A stretch of DNA of 64,000 nt from Comamonadaceae bacterium (GTDB lineage: Bacteria > Pseudomonadota > Gammaproteobacteria > Burkholderiales > Burkholderiaceae_C), in contig JAAFJC010000007.1 in the NCBI GenBank assembly GCA_013297925.1, positions 1 through 64,000 of the forward strand, read 5' to 3'. Position 1 is the first letter of the stretch, and every line of letters begins with the position of its first letter. The notes under the pieces were generated by a model, which worked only from the letters and a program-made list of their open reading frames with translations, had not been told where the DNA came from and ran no database searches. This document shows, one piece after another, positions 60,690 through 64,000 of this stretch. Both the position numbers and the translations under genes were made by a program.

Positions 60690-62819
60690 TCAAGCAGCGA
60701 GTTTGGACAAATCAGCCACACGGTTCATGGCTTGATGTAAGGTGGCCAAAAGGCCTAAGCGGTTGGCGCGGATGGCGGGGTCGTCGTGGTTGACCATGAC
60801 TTTGTCGAAAAAGGCATCGACCGGCTCTTTGAGCGCTGCCAAAGCCTTGAGATTTTCTTCAAATTGGCCATTAGCCCAAGCAGAATCTGCGCGAGCAGCT
60901 ACTGATTTGAGAGCATCTGCGAGAGCTTGCTCTTCGCCCGCTTGCAGTAAGGCAGGGTTGATTTTGGCTTCGACTGTGCCTTCGACTTTTTTAAGGATGT
61001 TGCCGACGCGTTTGTTGGCAGCAGCCAAGGCTGGTGCTTCGGGCAATTGCGCGAAGGCGCGAACGGCAGCGAGGCGCTTAGGCAGCGTGTGCCAGTAACC
61101 GAGTTGCTGCGCATACACGGCGGCCTCCACTTCAGCAGAGGAGTAACCGCTGTCTTTGAGGTAACCCTTCAAGCGTTCGACCAAAAATTCATCCAGCGCC
61201 TTGACCTGATCTTGCAGTACGCCTTCCGGAAATGCAGCAAATGCTTTCCGTGTGATGTTGTAGTAGTGCAGCGCCAAATTGCCCTCAACCAACATTCGCG
61301 CAACCCCCAAAGCATGGCGGCGCAATGCAAACGGATCTTTGTCACCCGTGGGCAAGTTGCCAATGCCAAACATGCCGGCAAGCGTTTCCAATTTATCCGC
61401 AAGTGCTACGACGATGCCCACTGGATTGCGCGCTAAAGCATCCCCCGCAAAGCGTGGTTTGTAGTGATCTTCCACAGCGGCAGCCACATCAGATGTCTCT
61501 TTGTCGTTCAGGGCATAGTAGCCGCCCATGATGCCTTGCAGCTCTGGGAATTCGCCCACCATGTCGGTGAGCAAATCGGCTTTGGCGAGCATGGCTGCGC
61601 GGTCGGCTTGTTTGGCGAGCAGATCGCCGCCGAGTTGCTGGCCGATGGCTTTCGCAATCGCGCGAACGCGCTCCACGCGCTCGCCTTGCGATCCGAGTTT
61701 GTTGTGATAGACCACTTTGGCGAGCTGCGGAATACGTGATTCGAGCGTCTTCTTGCGGTCTTGATCGAAGAAAAATTTCGCATCAGCTAAGCGCGGACGC
61801 ACGACGCGCTCGTTGCCTTGGATCACCGCACTCGCATCATCGGGGGAGATGTTGCTCACCACGAGGAATTTATTCGTGAGCTTGCCCGAAACATCCAGCA
61901 GCGGGAAATACTTCTGATTGGCCTTCATCGTAAGGATCAAGCATTCCTGCGGCACATCAAGGAATTGCTTTTCAAATTCACAGATCAGCACATTCGGGCG
62001 CTCGACCAAGGCTGTGACTTCATCAAGCAAGGCATCATCTTCAATGGGTTTCACACCACCGCCCAATTTCGCAGCCGCAGCAGCGAGCTGCTTGGCAATT
62101 TCCGTCTTGCGCACTTCGAAGCTCGCAATCACCGCACCGTCTTTTTCTAAGGTGTTCGCATAAGCATCCGCATCAGCAATCACCACGGGCGATTTGGCCG
62201 CTTCAAAGCGATGGCCTTGCGTGCTGTTACCCGCTTTCAAGCCCAGCGCCGTCACTGGCACAACTTCCGAACCATGCAAAGCCAGCAGCGAATGCGCAGG
62301 CCGCACAAAGCTCACCGAGCTCCAACCCGGCATCTCGCAGCCGCTCTCCAGCTGATAGCTCATCACTTTGGGAATCGGCAGCTTCGCAATCGCTTCCGCT
62401 AAAGCCTTCTGCAAGCCTTCCGCCAGCGTCGCGCCCTTGGCCGTGCTTTCATAAAACAGCGCTTCCGCCTTGCCATCCATCACGCGCTTCAATCCGCTGA
62501 CTGCGCCAGCATCTGCACCCAATGCCTGCAATTTCTTGAGCAAGGCTGGAGACACATTGCCAGAAGCATCCAATCCCACGCTCACGGGCATGAGCTTTTG
62601 CGACACAGCTTTATCAGCTGCTTGCGCAGCAACAGCTGTCACATGCGCAGCTAAGCGGCGAGGCGAAGCAAAACTGGTGAGCTTCGAATCTGCGCTACAC
62701 AAGCCTTGCAATTTCAGTTGATCAAAAAGCACTGAAGCGAACGCATCGCCGAGCTTCTTCAGAGCTTTCGGCGGCAGCTCTTCCACAAACAATTCAACGA
62801 GAAGGTTCTTATGAGTCAT
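60690..62819 (-). CDS. glyS: Glycyl-tRNA synthetase beta subunit
   Basis: Beta subunit of the alpha2-beta2 glycyl-tRNA synthetase; contributes tRNA binding. The N-terminus NLLVELFVEELPPKALKKL is diagnostic; the HD-like domain and a C-terminal anticodon-binding domain follow. 709 aa, normal. A segment near the C-terminus (LKSVAARADSAWANGQ) contains a dispersed-repeat copy. ATG 62819 overlaps the ABM gene stop (ATGA). Confidence 0.96.
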   Translation of the reverse strand: MTHKNLLVELFVEELPPKALKKLGDAFASVLFDQLKLQGLCSADSKLTSFASPRRLAAHVTAVAAQAADKAVSQKLMPVSVGLDASGNVSPALLKKLQALGADAGAVSGLKRVMDGKAEALFYESTAKGATLAEGLQKALAEAIAKLPIPKVMSYQLESGCEMPGWSSVSFVRPAHSLLALHGSEVVPVTALGLKAGNSTQGHRFEAAKSPVVIADADAYANTLEKDGAVIASFEVRKTEIAKQLAAAAAKLGGGVKPIEDDALLDEVTALVERPNVLICEFEKQFLDVPQECLILTMKANQKYFPLLDVSGKLTNKFLVVSNISPDDASAVIQGNERVVRPRLADAKFFFDQDRKKTLESRIPQLAKVVYHNKLGSQGERVERVRAIAKAIGQQLGGDLLAKQADRAAMLAKADLLTDMVGEFPELQGIMGGYYALNDKETSDVAAAVEDHYKPRFAGDALARNPVGIVVALADKLETLAGMFGIGNLPTGDKDPFALRRHALGVARMLVEGNLALHYYNITRKAFAAFPEGVLQDQVKALDEFLVERLKGYLKDSGYSSAEVEAAVYAQQLGYWHTLPKRLAAVRAFAQLPEAPALAAANKRVGNILKKVEGTVEAKINPALLQAGEEQALADALKSVAARADSAWANGQFEENLKALAALKEPVDAFFDKVMVNHDDPAIRANRLGLLATLHQAMNRVADLSKLAA
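60879..60915 (+). repeat. Dispersed ~40 bp repeat, copy 16 (in glyS)
   Basis: AGCAGAATCTGCGCGAGCAG, then CTACTGATTTGAGAGCA. The GCCGGC end is missing. It is in the coding frame near the C-terminus of the beta subunit, in the ARADS frame shared with azlC and dprA copies. Confidence 0.7.
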
Positions 62820-63118
62820 GACTTAGGCAATTCAGTGGCCGCATAGTGCAGCACGGTAGGAAACGGATCGTAGAAATGGTGCAGAAGTTTGCGCCATTCT
62901 TGGTATTGGGATGATTGACGAAAGCCGATGGTGTGATCTTCCAATTTTTCCCAGCGTACAAGCAGCAGGTATTGGTGATCATCTTCGATGCAGCGCTGGA
63001 GCTCATGCCCCAAGTAGCCGCTCATCGACGCGATGATGTTTTGCGCCACTGCAAACGCAGCTTCAAACGCAGCGGTTTGGCCGGGCTTGATCTGCAAAGG
63101 TGCGGTCTCCAAAATCAT
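62816..63118 (-). CDS. Antibiotic biosynthesis monooxygenase (ABM) domain protein
   Basis: A 100-aa dimeric alpha+beta barrel protein. ILETAPLQIKPGQTAAFEAA, GYLGHELQRCIEDDHQYLLL and WEKLEDHTIGFRQS fit the ABM/quinol monooxygenase fold. Substrate unknown. It overlaps glyQ by one nt (TGATG) and glyS by four (ATGA), so it is translated between the two synthetase subunits in one operon. Confidence 0.85.
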   Translation of the reverse strand: MILETAPLQIKPGQTAAFEAAFAVAQNIIASMSGYLGHELQRCIEDDHQYLLLVRWEKLEDHTIGFRQSSQYQEWRKLLHHFYDPFPTVLHYAATELPKS

Positions 63119-64000
63119 CAGTCGCCTTTTTTATCAATCTGCGCCACCCATTCGCGCGGTGCCATCGGGAAGCCCAGGCGCTCGCGGGAATCGTAATAGC
63201 TTTGCGCCACGCTGCGGGCGAGATTGCGGATGCGGCCAATGTAGGCAGCGCGCTCGGTGACGCTGATCGCGCCGCGTGCATCGAGCAAGTTAAAGCTGTG
63301 CGCAGCTTTGAGCACTTGCTCATACGCTGGCAGAGCGAGAAGTTGCTCGATCAGATACTTGGCTTGCTTTTCATGGGCGTTGAAAGCAGTGAACAAAAAG
63401 TCTGCGTCGCTGTGTTCAAAGTTGTAGGTGGATTGCTCGACTTCGTTTTGTTTGTAGACGTCGCCGTAGCTCATCGTGTCTGTCCATTTGAGGTTGTACA
63501 CGTTGTCCACGCCCTGCAAATACATGGCGAGGCGCTCTAGGCCATAGGTGATTTCGCCCGTGATCGGCTTGCAATCAATGCCGCCGACTTGCTGAAAATA
63601 GGTGAACTGCGTGACTTCCATGCCGTTGAGCCAGACTTCCCAGCCCAAGCCCCAAGCGCCGAGTGTGGGGTTTTCCCAATCGTCTTCGACGAAGCGAATG
63701 TCATTTTTCTTCAAATCAAAGCCAAGCGCTTCGAGCGAGCCGAGATACAGCTCCAAAATATTGCTGGGCGCGGGCTTGAGCACCACTTGGTATTGGTAGT
63801 AGTGCTGCAAGCGATTCGGATTCTCACCATAGCGGCCATCTTTCGGGCGGCGGCTGGGCTGCACATAAGCGGCTTTCCAAGGCTCAGGGCCGAGGGCTCT
63901 TAAAAACGTGGCGGTGTGCGATGTGCCCGCGCCGACTTCCATGTCGTAGGGCTGAAGCAATGCGCAGCCTTGCTTGTCCCAGTAAGACTGCAAGGTGAGG
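63118..64000 (-). CDS. glyQ: Glycyl-tRNA synthetase alpha subunit (partial, N-terminus outside the window)
   Basis: Catalytic alpha subunit of the tetrameric enzyme. [40 protein letters not shown] and [19 protein letters not shown] are nearly invariant. The track's first residue is a TTG that is really an internal leucine (family N-terminus ...[11 protein letters not shown]); the frame is open to the window edge, so about ten residues are missing. Position -1 to the ABM gene. Confidence 0.96.
   Translation of the reverse strand, partial: LTLQSYWDKQGCALLQPYDMEVGAGTSHTATFLRALGPEPWKAAYVQPSRRPKDGRYGENPNRLQHYYQYQVVLKPAPSNILELYLGSLEALGFDLKKNDIRFVEDDWENPTLGAWGLGWEVWLNGMEVTQFTYFQQVGGIDCKPITGEITYGLERLAMYLQGVDNVYNLKWTDTMSYGDVYKQNEVEQSTYNFEHSDADFLFTAFNAHEKQAKYLIEQLLALPAYEQVLKAAHSFNLLDARGAISVTERAAYIGRIRNLARSVAQSYYDSRERLGFPMAPREWVAQIDKKGD

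Noticed and set aside
1-64000. CRISPR arrays, prophage, transposase, tRNA or rRNA genes
   Set aside because: I looked for regular short direct repeats with spacers, integrase or transposase motifs, and tRNA-like T-loop sequence, and saw none that I could support.

Overview
The window is bacterial chromosome, moderately GC-rich (my impression is high 50s percent), densely coded, with no rRNA, tRNA, phage or insertion sequence that I could recognise. Gene order (yhbY / rlmE-ftsH-folP-glmM; def-fmt; yggS / pilT-pilU; glyQ-glyS-plsC), a Bug-family (TctC) periplasmic binding protein, DUF4124, and protein-level resemblance point to a betaproteobacterium of the order Burkholderiales, probably Comamonadaceae or a near relative. 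Starts below were re-chosen where the ORF track over-extends.

Region 1 (1-3781, + strand): the end of a cardiolipin synthase (clsB), then a two-gene DNA repair unit: ligase-associated exonuclease and ATP-dependent DNA ligase.

Region 2 (3783-22590, - strand): the most distinctive part, a co-directional run of 18 genes with many stop/start overlaps. It encodes an FAD-dependent oxidase, a complete BMP-type ABC importer, formamidase (amiF), biuret amidohydrolase (biuH), a second isochorismatase-fold hydrolase, allophanate hydrolase (atzF), a complete dipeptide-type ABC importer, the AtzG-AtzE-AtzH set, and an FCD-type GntR regulator at the end. It reads as a nitrogen-scavenging system for biuret-like and amide compounds. 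It has the lower cyanuric acid pathway but no ring-opening AtzD in view. A palindrome CTTGTATACAAG just upstream of the BMP binding protein is a plausible operator for the GntR protein.

Region 3 (22739-46214): mixed housekeeping and accessory genes: folE next to a BLUF photoreceptor, a periplasmic rhodanese, transporters, yggS / pilTU, def-fmt-azlC-azlD, a LysM protein and dprA, argO / argP, tag, htpG, a class III adenylate cyclase with an FHA domain, a signal peptide peptidase, a serine hydrolase, and a PAS-LuxR regulator divergent from scoAB.

Region 4 (46289-64000): a Bug binding protein, glmM-folP-ftsH-rlmE with divergent yhbY, oligopeptidase A, a DUF4124-glutaredoxin fusion, rpiA / pyrD, small proteins, a rhodanese divergent from a split YeeE/YedE transporter, plsC, and glyS-ABM-glyQ (glyQ runs off the window).

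Repeats: a ~40 bp dispersed element (core GCCGGCATAGAATCTGCGC) occurs in at least 16 places. Thirteen lie inside reading frames without breaking them, several at apparent insertions (PyrD, RlmE, AzlC) or at termini and linkers (LEX exonuclease, DprA, S49 peptidase, a signal peptide). Three long hairpins built from (A/T)ACGCAAAA / GACGCAAAA-like units surround pilT/pilU and follow ftsH. A separate 124 bp inverted repeat lies between two convergent genes, and a GC-rich hairpin element interrupts the dipeptide transporter operon.
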